NCBI GenBank assembly: GCA_910580045.1
Contig: CAJTXF010000010.1
Coordinates: forward strand, 25,787 to 60,972
Source: an uncultured Eubacteriales bacterium
GTDB taxonomy: Bacteria; Bacillota; Clostridia; Oscillospirales; Acutalibacteraceae
Reading direction: 5' to 3'
Length of the DNA: 35,186 nt
Shown here one piece after another: positions 7,774 to 15,028 of this stretch (position 1 is the first letter of the stretch; the number at the start of each line of letters is the position of its first letter). A program made the position numbers and the translations under genes. The notes beneath the pieces are model-generated. The model ran no database searches, was not told the origin of the DNA, and was given only the letters and a program-made list of their open reading frames with translations.

Positions 7774-7971
7774 TCAGCTCCCCCGCCCCTTGCGGCCGGC
7801 AAAGAAGTACAGCCCATAGGCAATCAGGCAGACTGAAATCAGCGCCGCAGAGGCCCCGGCCCCAATCGCGATTGCCGTGTGGCGCAGAGGCCCTGCCACC
7901 ATGCTTACCAGAATCCCCGCGCTGTCCACCAGCAGTAAAAATCGAAAGAGTTTTTTCTCCGGCTCCGTCAT
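7774..7971 (-). CDS. 65-aa two-TM membrane protein, coupled to rsmA
   Basis: Small hypothetical protein starting MTEPEKKLFRFLLL, with two hydrophobic segments (about residues 9-28 and 34-56) and a basic tail. The ATG at 7971 lies inside the rsmA stop (ATGA overlap) and has GGAAGGAG a few nt upstream, so translation is coupled to rsmA. The frame open to 8016 runs inside rsmA without a better start. I do not recognise a family. It is the last gene before the shared terminator. Confidence 0.7.
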   Translation of the reverse strand: MTEPEKKLFRFLLLVDSAGILVSMVAGPLRHTAIAIGAGASAALISVCLIAYGLYFFAGRKGRGS

Positions 7972-8861
7972 ATTCCTTCTCCTTCCCAAAGGTTTGCTTT
8001 GCCTGTAATATCCCACAGCGAGTCAGCCAGGGCGGCAAACTGCTCTAAAGTCAGCTGCTCTGCCCGAGCTGTTGACGCTATCTTGGCTGAGGCCAAGGCC
8101 TCCTCTACCTGCCCCTTCTCCAGGGCAAGCCCAGCAGAAACCGCGTTGGCCACGGTTTTTCTGCGCTGGGCAAAGGCCGCGCGGGCTGTGCGGAACAGCA
8201 GCGCCTCACTCTGAACCTGTACCGGAGGCTTCTCCAGCATATCAAAGCGGATAACAGCAGAATCCACCTTTGGCGGTGGGAGGAAGCTCCCCCGGCTGAC
8301 CCCAAACAGCTGCCTGGGACGGCTTCTGTAGTGGACGCTGACGCTGACCGCCCCGCAGGCCCGGATTCCCGGCGGGGCGCAGAGGCGCTGGGCTGCCTCC
8401 CGCTGAACCATTACGGTCACCGCGTGGAGGGGCAGGCCACTCTCCAACAGGCTCATAATCACCGGAGAGGTGATGTAATAGGGCAGGTTTGCACAGACGC
8501 AAATTTTCTCCCCGCCAAATTTCTCCCTGAGCAGGGCCCCTAAATCCAGCTTGAGGATGTCCCCCTGTACCAGCTCTACATTTCCGCAGGAGCCCAGGGT
8601 CTCGTCCAGCAGCGGGAAGAGCCGTTTATCCAGCTCTACAGCCACCACCTTGGGGCTGATTTTTGCCAGCTCCCAGGTGAGTACCCCCACCCCTGGACCG
8701 ATTTCCAGCACCCCCGCGCAGTCCGCGGCCCCAGAAGCCTCTGCCATGCGGGGGCAGACGCTGGGGTTAATGAGGAAGTTCTGCCCCAAGCCCTTGGACA
8801 GGCGCAGTCCGTGCTTGTCCAACAGGGCCCGCAGGCTGGCAGGCTCAGACAGATGGCTCAT
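7968..8861 (-). CDS. rsmA: 16S rRNA (adenine1518-N6/adenine1519-N6)-dimethyltransferase
   Basis: RsmA (KsgA) dimethylates two adjacent adenines in the 3'-terminal hairpin of 16S rRNA, using S-adenosylmethionine. The 297-residue product has the GLGQNFL start motif (about residue 25), the VLEIGPGVGVLT SAM-binding loop, VAVELDKRL, and the catalytic NLPYYITSPV motif. The C-terminal domain has FLPPPKVDSAVIR. Length fits the family. The ATG overlaps the stop of the upstream polytopic membrane protein by ATGA, and its own stop overlaps the downstream 65-aa gene, so the three form one transcript. Confidence 0.98.
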   Translation of the reverse strand: MSHLSEPASLRALLDKHGLRLSKGLGQNFLINPSVCPRMAEASGAADCAGVLEIGPGVGVLTWELAKISPKVVAVELDKRLFPLLDETLGSCGNVELVQGDILKLDLGALLREKFGGEKICVCANLPYYITSPVIMSLLESGLPLHAVTVMVQREAAQRLCAPPGIRACGAVSVSVHYRSRPRQLFGVSRGSFLPPPKVDSAVIRFDMLEKPPVQVQSEALLFRTARAAFAQRRKTVANAVSAGLALEKGQVEEALASAKIASTARAEQLTLEQFAALADSLWDITGKANLWEGEGI

Positions 8862-10990
8862 GGCGTGTCTCCTTTCCCGGAGCTTCCCTCTCCAGAAAGC
8901 CCCTCCACCCGGTATAGTATCCGGCAGCCGTCGTCAAACACCCGGGGGAACATCTGCTCTAAGGCGTCTGTATCCACAGTGAATGAACTCCTCTCAAAGT
9001 CGCTGACAAGCACATAGTCCACCCCCAGGCGGATGAAAAGCTCCCGGCTGGCCTCAGGCTCCTCATACATTTTCCGGGCAGCCTCCTCGTTGCCCGTATA
9101 GGGCAGGCCGTGGTAGAACAGGTAGGAGGGAGAGCCGCACACCACGCTTCGGCCGCTGAGGGAGGCCACCTCGTTGTTGTGGCGCTGGTCTGTGAGTACA
9201 ATGGCAGAGGGCTCCAGATTCTCTTCTATGTACTGGCAGAGGGAGAGAGCGCCGTCTCCAAACAGCTCATAGCTGGCCACAGCCTCCCGGCCCATAGTGA
9301 GCAGGGCAGAGGAGGTGAGCACGACCATAGCCGCGCCCGCGCTCCACAGCTTGGCCCGCTGGTCACGAACCCGCTCCAGCAGGCTGCAGAGCCCATCCGC
9401 AGCGGCACAGCAGAGGAACAGAAAGCCCACATACAGCAGCTTGTTGTTGTCATAATCATTGGGCTGGAACTCCACGAACTCAGCCAAAAACCAGATGGCC
9501 AGGGCCGGGCAGTACCGGGCAAAGGCCTCCGGCTTAGCGGTAAGCAGGCCGAAAAAGGCCAGGGGCGCTGTAAAGCCCAGGTTTTTCAGATAGAACCACA
9601 GGTAGTTGTCCTCTCCGGTAATCCAGCCAAAGTGGCCCCGGAGCATACTGCCGGTGCTGACCTGCTGAAAGGTCCAGGTCAGCAGCTGAGGCACGGCCAG
9701 CAGAAGGGTTATGCCCAGCAGAAGACCCCAGCTCATCAGCCAGGGGCGGCCCTTTCCCGCGGTGAAGTCCATAACCAGCAGGGTTATCACAAATCCCGCC
9801 CACAGGCAGAGGGCTCCGCAGGCAAAGATTAGAAGGCCGGAGGAGTTCTCCAGGCCGCTGCGGGTGAGGATGTACTGCAGAGCTGTCATCAGCACCAGCC
9901 CTGCTGGGAGCAGGAATTTCCCCAGACGGACTGCCCGCTGGGAGAGCTGATGGGCGCGGCAGAGCTCCACCGTGAGCCAGACCCCGCAGACCAGGGCCAG
10001 AGCTAAGAAGGAGTGGGTGTGTATCATGGGCAGGGCTCCGGCCAGCAGGCCTATCACTGGGAACAGGCTGCGCTTCTGGGCAAAAACAGCCCGGCACAGC
10101 AGGTATAGAGCCGGGAACAGTACTGCCCAGCCGAACAGAGTGGCCCGCTGGGGCAGGAGCATATCCACCACCACGTTCACCCAGCGGACGTTCTTCTCTG
10201 ACAGGTTGGTGGGTGTCTGATAGAAGCCGGTAAAAATCCGGGAAAGCCCCCCGGCATGGAAGAAGTAGAGCAGGCCCAAGCCCCCGTTAAAGAAAAAGAG
10301 CAGCCAGGCTAAAAAGCCGCGCTGGCGGCGGCCCATCAGCGCCCGGAACAGGAGCCAGCCGCCAAACATCACCTGGGCCCCGGCCAGAAACATGGGCAGG
10401 CAGTAGGCCAGGCGCAAATCGCCGCCCACCAGATAGAGGCTGGAGGAGATGCTGTCTGATAGGAAAGGATAAGAAAGCCTCACACCCGGCAGCAGGGAGT
10501 AGTTAGGGGGAAAAGTGCCCTGACGGGCCAGGCTGGTGATAAAGCTCAAGTGCATGGCCATGTCCCCAAAGGTGGCCTGGCTGCTGTAGATTCGGCCATC
10601 TGCCCATCGGAAGGAGTGGAGCACAAGAAAGCAGAAGAAGAGCCAGAGGGCCAGCACTGCAACCAGAGAGCTGTGGCCCAATACCCCGCTCAGCTGGCGG
10701 AGGGAAAAGGGGGCAAGGCGGTTGTGTTTTCTGGCCAAAATCACAGCGCCCGCAGTGAGCAGACTGGCAAGCAAAATTGCCAGCAAGTGGGCGTTCAGAG
10801 TAAAGCCCAGGAAGAAGGCCAGCAGGGCCGGAAGCCATTGGAGCAGTACGCTGCCGAACACACTGCCCAGCAGGAGTCTGGGGGCCGGGCCTTCTTGGGG
10901 GAGGAGAACCCGGGCCAGGGTCACGCCGCAGACCTGGAAGAAAAGGAGCATGGCCAGGGTGGCCAATGCGCCGGAAAATGAGCCAATCAT
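8858..10990 (-). CDS. Large polytopic membrane protein, GT-C-like
   Basis: A 710-residue protein with about a dozen or more hydrophobic segments up to residue 570, then a soluble C-terminal domain of about 120 residues. Conserved-looking motifs include LHSFRWADGRIYSS, a loop with FTGFYQTPTNLSEKNVRWVN, EFVEFQPNDYDNNKLLYV, and DQRHNNEVASLSGRSVVCG in the tail. The layout resembles uncharacterised GT-C-fold glycosyltransferases that use lipid-linked sugars, but no catalytic pair can be assigned with confidence. GAGGTGAT lies before the ATG at 10990. A weak promoter (TTTACT, 17 nt, TATGAT) is seen near 11003-11031. Co-transcription with rsmA is unusual and may just be convenience. Confidence 0.8.
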   Translation of the reverse strand: MIGSFSGALATLAMLLFFQVCGVTLARVLLPQEGPAPRLLLGSVFGSVLLQWLPALLAFFLGFTLNAHLLAILLASLLTAGAVILARKHNRLAPFSLRQLSGVLGHSSLVAVLALWLFFCFLVLHSFRWADGRIYSSQATFGDMAMHLSFITSLARQGTFPPNYSLLPGVRLSYPFLSDSISSSLYLVGGDLRLAYCLPMFLAGAQVMFGGWLLFRALMGRRQRGFLAWLLFFFNGGLGLLYFFHAGGLSRIFTGFYQTPTNLSEKNVRWVNVVVDMLLPQRATLFGWAVLFPALYLLCRAVFAQKRSLFPVIGLLAGALPMIHTHSFLALALVCGVWLTVELCRAHQLSQRAVRLGKFLLPAGLVLMTALQYILTRSGLENSSGLLIFACGALCLWAGFVITLLVMDFTAGKGRPWLMSWGLLLGITLLLAVPQLLTWTFQQVSTGSMLRGHFGWITGEDNYLWFYLKNLGFTAPLAFFGLLTAKPEAFARYCPALAIWFLAEFVEFQPNDYDNNKLLYVGFLFLCCAAADGLCSLLERVRDQRAKLWSAGAAMVVLTSSALLTMGREAVASYELFGDGALSLCQYIEENLEPSAIVLTDQRHNNEVASLSGRSVVCGSPSYLFYHGLPYTGNEEAARKMYEEPEASRELFIRLGVDYVLVSDFERSSFTVDTDALEQMFPRVFDDGCRILYRVEGLSGEGSSGKGDTP

Positions 10991-11053
10991 GGAAAAATCA
11001 CCTCAGGAATATCATAGCATTTTTGGGGTGAAAAGTAAAGTGCACATCCCTTT

Positions 11054-11395
11054 TTACTTGGATTTGCTCCTGCGTAGCTGAAGAATAAGCTCTGTCTCCT
11101 CTGGTGTTAGCCCGCCAAGACGCTCTGCCTTGCAGTCTCCTGTTTTGGGAGGCTGTATTCTTATAGCTTGTACACTCTGAAATTTCTCGGGGCAGAGAAA
11201 GGCTTCTGCGGGGATGTCAAAAATTTTTGCTAATATAATTAAAATCTCTATACTTGGAGTGCGCTTTCCTTCTTCATAATATGAATAGGTGGCCCGATGG
11301 GCACATAGTCCCTTTGCCACCGCCGCCTGAGATAATCCACAGGACTGGCGGACAGAGCGCAGCATTTTCGATAAATTGTGGCGGTAGTTTTCCAT
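11054..11395 (-). CDS. XRE-family transcriptional regulator
   Basis: A 113-residue cytoplasmic protein with an N-terminal Cro/CI helix-turn-helix (about residues 8-65; LSQAAVAKGLCAHRATYSYYEEGKRTPS). The C-terminal 40 residues are basic and include LTPEETELILQLRRSK, a tail seen on many clostridial regulators. GGGAGG lies 7 nt before the ATG. Its promoter is a perfect TTGACA-17-TATAAT and contains a palindrome, so it probably represses itself. Divergent from the ribbon-helix-helix gene at 11539; targets unknown. Confidence 0.9.
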   Translation of the reverse strand: MENYRHNLSKMLRSVRQSCGLSQAAVAKGLCAHRATYSYYEEGKRTPSIEILIILAKIFDIPAEAFLCPEKFQSVQAIRIQPPKTGDCKAERLGGLTPEETELILQLRRSKSK

Positions 11396-11428
11396 GGGTT
11401 TCCTCCCGAATGGTATTTTTTAACTTCC

Positions 11429-11457
11429 ATTATAAGTGGATACCCACTAGATGTCAA
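11429..11457 (-). promoter_or_regulatory. Consensus promoter with palindromic operator candidate
   Basis: On the minus strand TTGACA (11452-11457), 17-nt spacer, TATAAT (11429-11434). The spacer carries AGTGG-ATAC-CCACT (11435-11448), a dyad that abuts the -10 box. A related GTATCC-containing sequence lies about 10 nt further upstream (about 11461-11472). The XRE protein encoded downstream is the likely ligand of the dyad. Confidence 0.85.
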
Positions 11458-11538
11458 TATGGGATACACTGTTTTGCTTTTGATACAATAATTACGATTT
11501 ACAAAATTCAAAAGCGGTAAAAAGGAGAGTGTATCAGA

Positions 11539-11760
11539 ATGAGCCGCCACAAATATCCTCAGTATACTTTGCGTATCCCAGAGAAAGCCATGGACAAGCT
11601 GAAATATATCGCTGAATATAACGGACGCTCTGCCAATCGGGAAATTGAGCAGCTGATTTTGGCTCATATTGCCGCTTTTGAAAAAGAATACGGTGAAATC
11701 CTCCTGACGGAGGAGGATTATGCCTTTATCCGCAAGAGCAGCTTGGGCAGGAAGTCTTAG
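11539..11760 (+). CDS. Ribbon-helix-helix (Arc-like) protein
   Basis: A 73-residue protein. Residues 7-50 match the Arc/MetJ fold: a strand TLRIPEKAMDKLK, a helix, and GRSANREIEQLILAHIAAFEKEYG. The last 20 residues are mixed acidic and basic. AAAGGAG lies 9 nt before the ATG. Such proteins are DNA-binding dimers, often autoregulators or antitoxins, but no toxin gene is next to it. The divergent XRE gene and the 143-bp shared control region suggest a small regulatory pair. Confidence 0.8.
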   Translation: MSRHKYPQYTLRIPEKAMDKLKYIAEYNGRSANREIEQLILAHIAAFEKEYGEILLTEEDYAFIRKSSLGRKS

Positions 11761-11798
11761 TCAAAATGCAGCGGTATCTTTGACGACGAAACTTTTCT

Positions 11799-11854
11799 CC
11801 CGCGTTTTCGCTTGTGCTTGGCGAAAGCGGGCTGCTCCGAGCCGTCAGGCCCGC
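11799..11854. repeat. Overlapping GC-rich hairpins
   Basis: CCCGCGTTTTCGC (11799-11811) pairs imperfectly with GCGAAAGCGGG (11821-11831), and GCGGGC (11827-11832) can instead pair with GCCCGC (11849-11854). The two stems exclude each other. No U-tract follows. It lies between the ribbon-helix-helix gene and the dCMP deaminase promoter and may end the first transcript or be a small repeat. Confidence 0.5.
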
Positions 11855-11867
11855 TGCGCTCTCCTCC

Positions 11868-11896
11868 TTGCATTCCTACCCCATCTATGCTAAAAT
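11868..11896 (+). promoter_or_regulatory. Promoter of the dCMP deaminase gene
   Basis: TTGCAT (11868-11873), 17-nt spacer, TAAAAT (11891-11896), about 30 nt before the ATG at 11927, with AAAGGAGG between. Confidence 0.7.
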
Positions 11897-11926
11897 AATC
11901 TTACCAACCATCAAAGGAGGCTTCCC

Positions 11927-12412
11927 ATGCGCCGCGATAAAATCAATTATTACCTGGATTTGGCCGAAGTAGTCTCTCAGCGCTGCACCTGCCTGCGCCG
12001 CCACTACGGGGCTGTTATTGTCAAGGATGACGAGGTCATCTCCACCGGCTATGTGGGCGCGCCCCGGGGCCGGGAAAACTGCACGGATTTAGGCTACTGC
12101 CTGCGGGCCAAACTGGAAATTCCCCGGGGTGAGCGCTTTGAGCTCTGCCGCTCGGTTCACGCCGAGGCCAATGCCATTATCTCCGCATCCCGCCGGGATA
12201 TGCTGGGCGCGGATTTGTATCTGACAGGCACTGAGGTCAGCGATGGCTCTTACATAAAGAATGCGGTGTGCTGCTCCATGTGCAAAAGGCTGGTAATCAA
12301 CGCCGGAATCGCCCGGGTCTTTGTCCGGGATGACAAGGACAGATACCGGGTGATTGATGTGGGGGACTGGGTGGCAGATGACGAGTCCCTGCGCGGGGAG
12401 CTGGGCTATTGA
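11927..12412 (+). CDS. dCMP deaminase family protein
   Basis: Zinc-dependent deaminase of 161 residues, expected to convert dCMP to dUMP and so feed dTMP synthesis. Zinc ligands are visible: H78 in SVHAEANAI with catalytic E80, and C116 and C119 in CCSMC. The usual Pro before the first Cys is replaced by C115. The substrate loop YVGAPRGRENCTD matches dCMP deaminases and ComEB-like proteins rather than cytidine deaminases. AAAGGAGG lies 7 nt before the ATG. The stop codon overlaps the TTG start of the next gene. Assignment to the family is secure; the exact substrate is inferred. Confidence 0.93.
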   Translation: MRRDKINYYLDLAEVVSQRCTCLRRHYGAVIVKDDEVISTGYVGAPRGRENCTDLGYCLRAKLEIPRGERFELCRSVHAEANAIISASRRDMLGADLYLTGTEVSDGSYIKNAVCCSMCKRLVINAGIARVFVRDDKDRYRVIDVGDWVADDESLRGELGY

Positions 12413-13173
12413 AGGGCCCGGGGAACCGATATCATGCCCTGGACAGTCTCCGGGGGCTGCTGATTCTCAACATGATTGCCTACCACGCTCTATATGACGT
12501 GGTGTATATCCTTAACATCCCCATCTTCTGGTATACGGGCCAGGCCGGGTATATCTGGCAGCAAAGCATCTGCTGGGGGTTTATTCTGCTCTCCGGGTTC
12601 TGCTTCCGGCTCTCCCGCCACCCAGTGCGCCACGGGCTGACCGTGCTGGGGGCAGGGGTGCTGGTCAGTCTGGCAACCTATCTGGCCATGCCCTCTGAAA
12701 GCATCCTGTTCGGAGTACTGTACCTGCTTGGCCTGGCAGGGTTGATTCAGTGCGGGGTATGGGCCCTGTGGAGCCGCTGGAAGCAGCCGCCTTTCCCGGC
12801 CTGGCTGGGGCTTGGGCTGAACCTGGCCGCATTCTTCCTCACCAGGAATGTACCCAGAGGCAGCCTGGGGTTTGAGGGGCTGATACTGTGCCCTCTGCCC
12901 AGCTGGCTGTACCAGTGGGACTGGCTGGCAGTGCTGGGCCTGCCGGGCCCTGGGTTCCACTCCTCTGACTATTTCCCCCTGGCGCCCTGGCTGTTTTTGT
13001 ACCTGGCGGGATATTTTCTGTGGCGGATTGTGGGTTCCCGCCCGGCGGTGATGTCCAGATTAAAGCCTGGGTTCCCGCCCCTGGCATGGGTGGGGCGGCA
13101 CAGCCTGCTGATTTATCTGCTGCATCAGCCGGTGCTGATGGGAATCTTCACCCTGGTGGGGGCATTGCATTAA
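12409..13173 (+). CDS. DUF1624 / HGSNAT-type membrane acyltransferase
   Basis: A 254-residue polytopic protein with about seven hydrophobic segments. The start motif RYHALDSLRGLLILNMIAYHALYD, read in parts, is the hallmark of the heparan-alpha-glucosaminide N-acetyltransferase catalytic family (DUF1624), and WVGRHSLLIYLLHQPVL near the C terminus is also typical. These proteins are thought to move acyl groups across the membrane to sugars; the acceptor here is unknown. The start is TTG at 12409, overlapping the deaminase stop (TTGA), with GGGGAG 8 nt upstream. The TAA stop is part of a MITE end, so the original C terminus may have been different. Confidence 0.88.
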   Translation: MKGPGNRYHALDSLRGLLILNMIAYHALYDVVYILNIPIFWYTGQAGYIWQQSICWGFILLSGFCFRLSRHPVRHGLTVLGAGVLVSLATYLAMPSESILFGVLYLLGLAGLIQCGVWALWSRWKQPPFPAWLGLGLNLAAFFLTRNVPRGSLGFEGLILCPLPSWLYQWDWLAVLGLPGPGFHSSDYFPLAPWLFLYLAGYFLWRIVGSRPAVMSRLKPGFPPLAWVGRHSLLIYLLHQPVLMGIFTLVGALH

Positions 13174-13349
13174 GGAACCATTGATTAAATCACGCCTGGC
13201 GGCTTGACACGCATCTCGCTTGCACTTTTTCCCTCATAGTGCACAGCTTTCGTTTGCCAATCGCCAGATTGGCTGCACTCAATCTTTGCACTCTGACGAA
13301 AAAATTCACTGCACGATATGCGCACCAGATTTAATCAGTACTTCCTTAA
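13170..13349. mobile_element. MITE-like element, 180 bp, TTAA-flanked
   Basis: Left end 13170-13191 and right end 13328-13349 are inverted repeats matching at 19 of 22 positions (TTAAGGAA, then TGATTAAATC). TTAA is present at both ends and may be a duplicated target. No ORF is encoded. Inside, GCCAATC-GCCA-GATTGGC (13256-13273) forms a hairpin. The left TTAA supplies the stop codon of the DUF1624 gene, and the element separates that gene from its terminator. Confidence 0.75.
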
Positions 13350-13357
13350 AATAGGAA

Positions 13358-13394
13358 GGGCCCGGGAAAGAATCCCGGGTCCTCTTCTTTTTTG
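13358..13394. terminator. Terminator after the DUF1624 gene, beyond the MITE
   Basis: GGGCCCGGGA and TCCCGGGTCC (13358-13382, one internal G-T type mismatch) form a stem with a short loop, followed on the plus strand by TCTTCTTTTTT. The minus strand also gives a usable U-run upstream (CCTATTTT), so it may serve the convergent secreted-protein gene as well. Confidence 0.85.
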
Positions 13395-13398
13395 CTGT

Positions 13399-13947
13399 TC
13401 AGTACTGGCAGGCCAGCCAAAGTGCGTCTCTCAGCTGGGAGCAGAGAGCGAAGGCTTCCGTCAGTTCCGCCAGTTCGGGCTTTTGCTCCCGCAGGGCATT
13501 CAGCGCCGCAATGCCTGCCAGGGAGTTCATCTCTGTGGTCTCCGGGGGATAGATGTCCATCTCAATGGTCCGCCGGGGTTTCTCGGGGTTATCAGGAGCG
13601 CCGAAGTGGTACTTCGCTCTGGGAGTGATGATATCAATCCCCTGGCCGTGCAGAATATCATTCACCAGGTCCTCTGTGAGGAAGCTGGGAATGCCGCCGC
13701 TAAGAAGCCTCCATATATCGTCCACGTCCACGCCGAAGCGTTGGGCCAGGGCTTCCTCCTCTGCATCATAGGCCTCCTGCCAGGCTGCCCACCAGGCTTT
13801 GACTTGCTGCTGGTCAAAGGGAAAATCTTCTGCCGTGGCGGAGGTTGTTTCCCCGTCAGAATCCGCAGCAAAACCGGGGACCGCCAGAACGCTCCCACAC
13901 AGCAGGGCCAGGGAGAGCAGAATGGCAATAAAACGAGTCTTTGTCAT
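13399..13947 (-). CDS. Secreted hypothetical protein
   Basis: A 182-residue protein with a clear signal peptide: MTKTRF, a hydrophobic core ILLSLALLCGSVLAV, and a likely cut after GFA (about residue 28). The mature part is acidic and Trp-containing, with QVKAWWAAWQEAYDAEEEAL and a C-terminal helix ending ALWLACQY. No catalytic motif is apparent and I do not recognise the family. The ATG at 13947 has AGGA 8 nt upstream; an ATG three codons earlier overlaps that site. A strong promoter lies at 14087-14115, leaving a leader of about 130 nt. Confidence 0.75.
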   Translation of the reverse strand: MTKTRFIAILLSLALLCGSVLAVPGFAADSDGETTSATAEDFPFDQQQVKAWWAAWQEAYDAEEEALAQRFGVDVDDIWRLLSGGIPSFLTEDLVNDILHGQGIDIITPRAKYHFGAPDNPEKPRRTIEMDIYPPETTEMNSLAGIAALNALREQKPELAELTEAFALCSQLRDALWLACQY

Positions 13948-14069
13948 AGAAATCATCCTTTCTTTCTGTCTCGTGGTTTTTCGCTTTCAGATTACCGGCA
14001 AATCTGCATAGGCATCATCCTCTCTCTGTCAGGTTTGGCTGACTACTAATATTTCAGCTTCTGATTTTT

Positions 14070-14115
14070 TATCTACTGATAAATATATAATAGCATGGCA
14101 GTTTCTTCCTGTCAA
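14070..14115 (-). promoter_or_regulatory. Promoter and dyad for the secreted-protein gene
   Basis: On the minus strand TTGACA (14110-14115), 17 nt, TATTAT (14087-14092). Just downstream, near the expected transcription start, TTTATC-TACT-GATAAA (about 14069-14084) is an inverted repeat with 6-bp arms, a candidate operator. The rest of 13948-14160 is A/T-rich leader. Confidence 0.8.
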
Positions 14116-14155
14116 TAGGCCAGAGCAAAAAAGTGAATTTTTTTCGAGGCAAATA

Positions 14156-14181
14156 TAAAAAGCCCCCGGCCATGCCGGGGG
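14156..14181 (-). terminator. Terminator of the CD3324-family gene
   Basis: CCCCCGGC (14163-14170), loop CAT, GCCGGGGG (14174-14181). On the minus strand the stem is followed by CTTTTTATATTT. Confidence 0.9.
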
Positions 14182-14201
14182 TTCTTGCTTTGCCGCTCTC
14201 C

Positions 14202-14483
14202 TTAACGGGAAATCCGTTTCTTTTCCTGGGAGAGGATGCGGCGGATGGTTTTCTCGGTGAGGAAATACACCTCCGCCAGCTGGGCCGGGGATTCCCCTGC
14301 CAGAGCCCGCCGGAGAATCTCCCGGTTGCGGGCAGAGGTCTCCTGCTTGCTGTGGGTGCGGTTCCCCCAAGAGAGCCGGTTCTCCCCCTTGCGGGGGATG
14401 TAGAGGTAAGCCCCGTCTATGTACTGCTGGAGCTGGTCCAGCAAATCCTGGGGCAGAATATCTTGGGCTCGAACGTAGCGCAT
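14202..14483 (-). CDS. CD3324-family DNA-binding protein
   Basis: A 93-residue protein matching the CD3324 family of clostridial regulators: MRYVRAQDILPQDLLDQLQQYI, then YLYIPRKGENRLSWG, then a C-terminal helix-turn-helix (ESPAQLAEVYFLTEKTIRRIL). The fold is like the Mor activator C-terminal domain, so DNA binding is expected; targets are unknown. TAGGAGG lies 7 nt before the ATG. The leader contains a 10-bp perfect inverted repeat (14511-14560), which may be an autoregulatory site. Confidence 0.88.
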   Translation of the reverse strand: MRYVRAQDILPQDLLDQLQQYIDGAYLYIPRKGENRLSWGNRTHSKQETSARNREILRRALAGESPAQLAEVYFLTEKTIRRILSQEKKRISR

Positions 14484-14510
14484 AGTGCTCCTCCTAAAAG
14501 AATCAGGATG

Positions 14511-14560
14511 AGCAAAGGCTATGACGCCAGATATGTTTTAGATTTGCGCCAGCCTTTGCT
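14511..14560. promoter_or_regulatory. 10-bp inverted repeat in the CD3324-family leader
   Basis: AGCAAAGGCT (14511-14520) and AGCCTTTGCT (14551-14560) are perfect inverted repeats separated by 30 nt. The loop holds two copies of CGCCAG. It lies 28 nt upstream of the start codon and could be an operator or an RNA stem. Confidence 0.65.
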
Positions 14561-14619
14561 ATGCGCAGGTTACAGAGCGGGTCAAAACAGGCTTCCCCCT
14601 TTACTGGTAGTTTACACTT

Positions 14620-14648
14620 ATTATACCGGGGAAGCGGGCAAAACGCAA
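14620..14648 (-). promoter_or_regulatory. Promoter of the CD3324-family gene
   Basis: On the minus strand TTGCGT (14643-14648), 17 nt, TATAAT (14620-14625), giving a leader of about 130 nt. The 14484-14788 gap holds only this promoter, its leader repeat and the rpmB promoter. Confidence 0.75.
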
Positions 14649-14720
14649 GCCCCATCTTGATTCTGTACCGAAGCAGGGGCACGGTGTCTGCGCTTCCTTT
14701 TTTCTGTACTGTCTTGGAGC

Positions 14721-14750
14721 TTGCGGCACCCTTGCGGCAGCTGGTATACT
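14721..14750 (+). promoter_or_regulatory. Probable rpmB promoter
   Basis: TTGCGG (14721-14726), 18 nt, TATACT (14745-14750), about 40 nt before the TTG start of rpmB. Confidence 0.6.
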
Positions 14751-14788
14751 GAGAGCACACAGGAAACGCAGAAAGGAGACTGATACCA

Positions 14789-14986
14789 TTGCGATGTGAA
14801 ATCTGTGGCAAGACCACTGTCTTTGGCAACAAAGTTGCTCATAACCGTATGTATATTGCGGGCCGCACGCCCAAGAAAATTAAACCCAACCTCCACCGCA
14901 TGACCATAGAGACCTCCGAGGGCAAAAAGCGGCTCACAGTCTGCACCCGCTGTATGCGTACTTTGCGCAAGAAAAGCCAGGCATAA
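14789..14986 (+). CDS. rpmB: 50S ribosomal protein L28
   Basis: A 65-residue protein of the large ribosomal subunit, of the zinc-ribbon type: Cys pairs in CEIC (start) and CTRC (near residue 53), with the family core FGNKVAHNR and KKIKPNLHR. It starts with TTG at 14789, because GAAAGGAG lies 10 nt upstream and the only nearby ATG is out of frame. Length fits. It is monocistronic, with a promoter and a terminator of its own. Confidence 0.97.
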   Translation: MRCEICGKTTVFGNKVAHNRMYIAGRTPKKIKPNLHRMTIETSEGKKRLTVCTRCMRTLRKKSQA

Positions 14987-14998
14987 TGTTCCGTTCCG

Positions 14999-15022
14999 GC
15001 CGGGAATATCCCCGGCTTTTTT
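14999..15022 (+). terminator. rpmB terminator
   Basis: GCCGGG (14999-15004), 6-nt loop, CCCGGC (15011-15016), then TTTTTTG. Confidence 0.9.
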
Positions 15023-15028
15023 GTTTTC

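Noticed and set aside
11539..11760. Toxin-antitoxin module based on the ribbon-helix-helix protein
   Set aside because: No toxin-like ORF follows it; the next gene is dCMP deaminase behind its own promoter.
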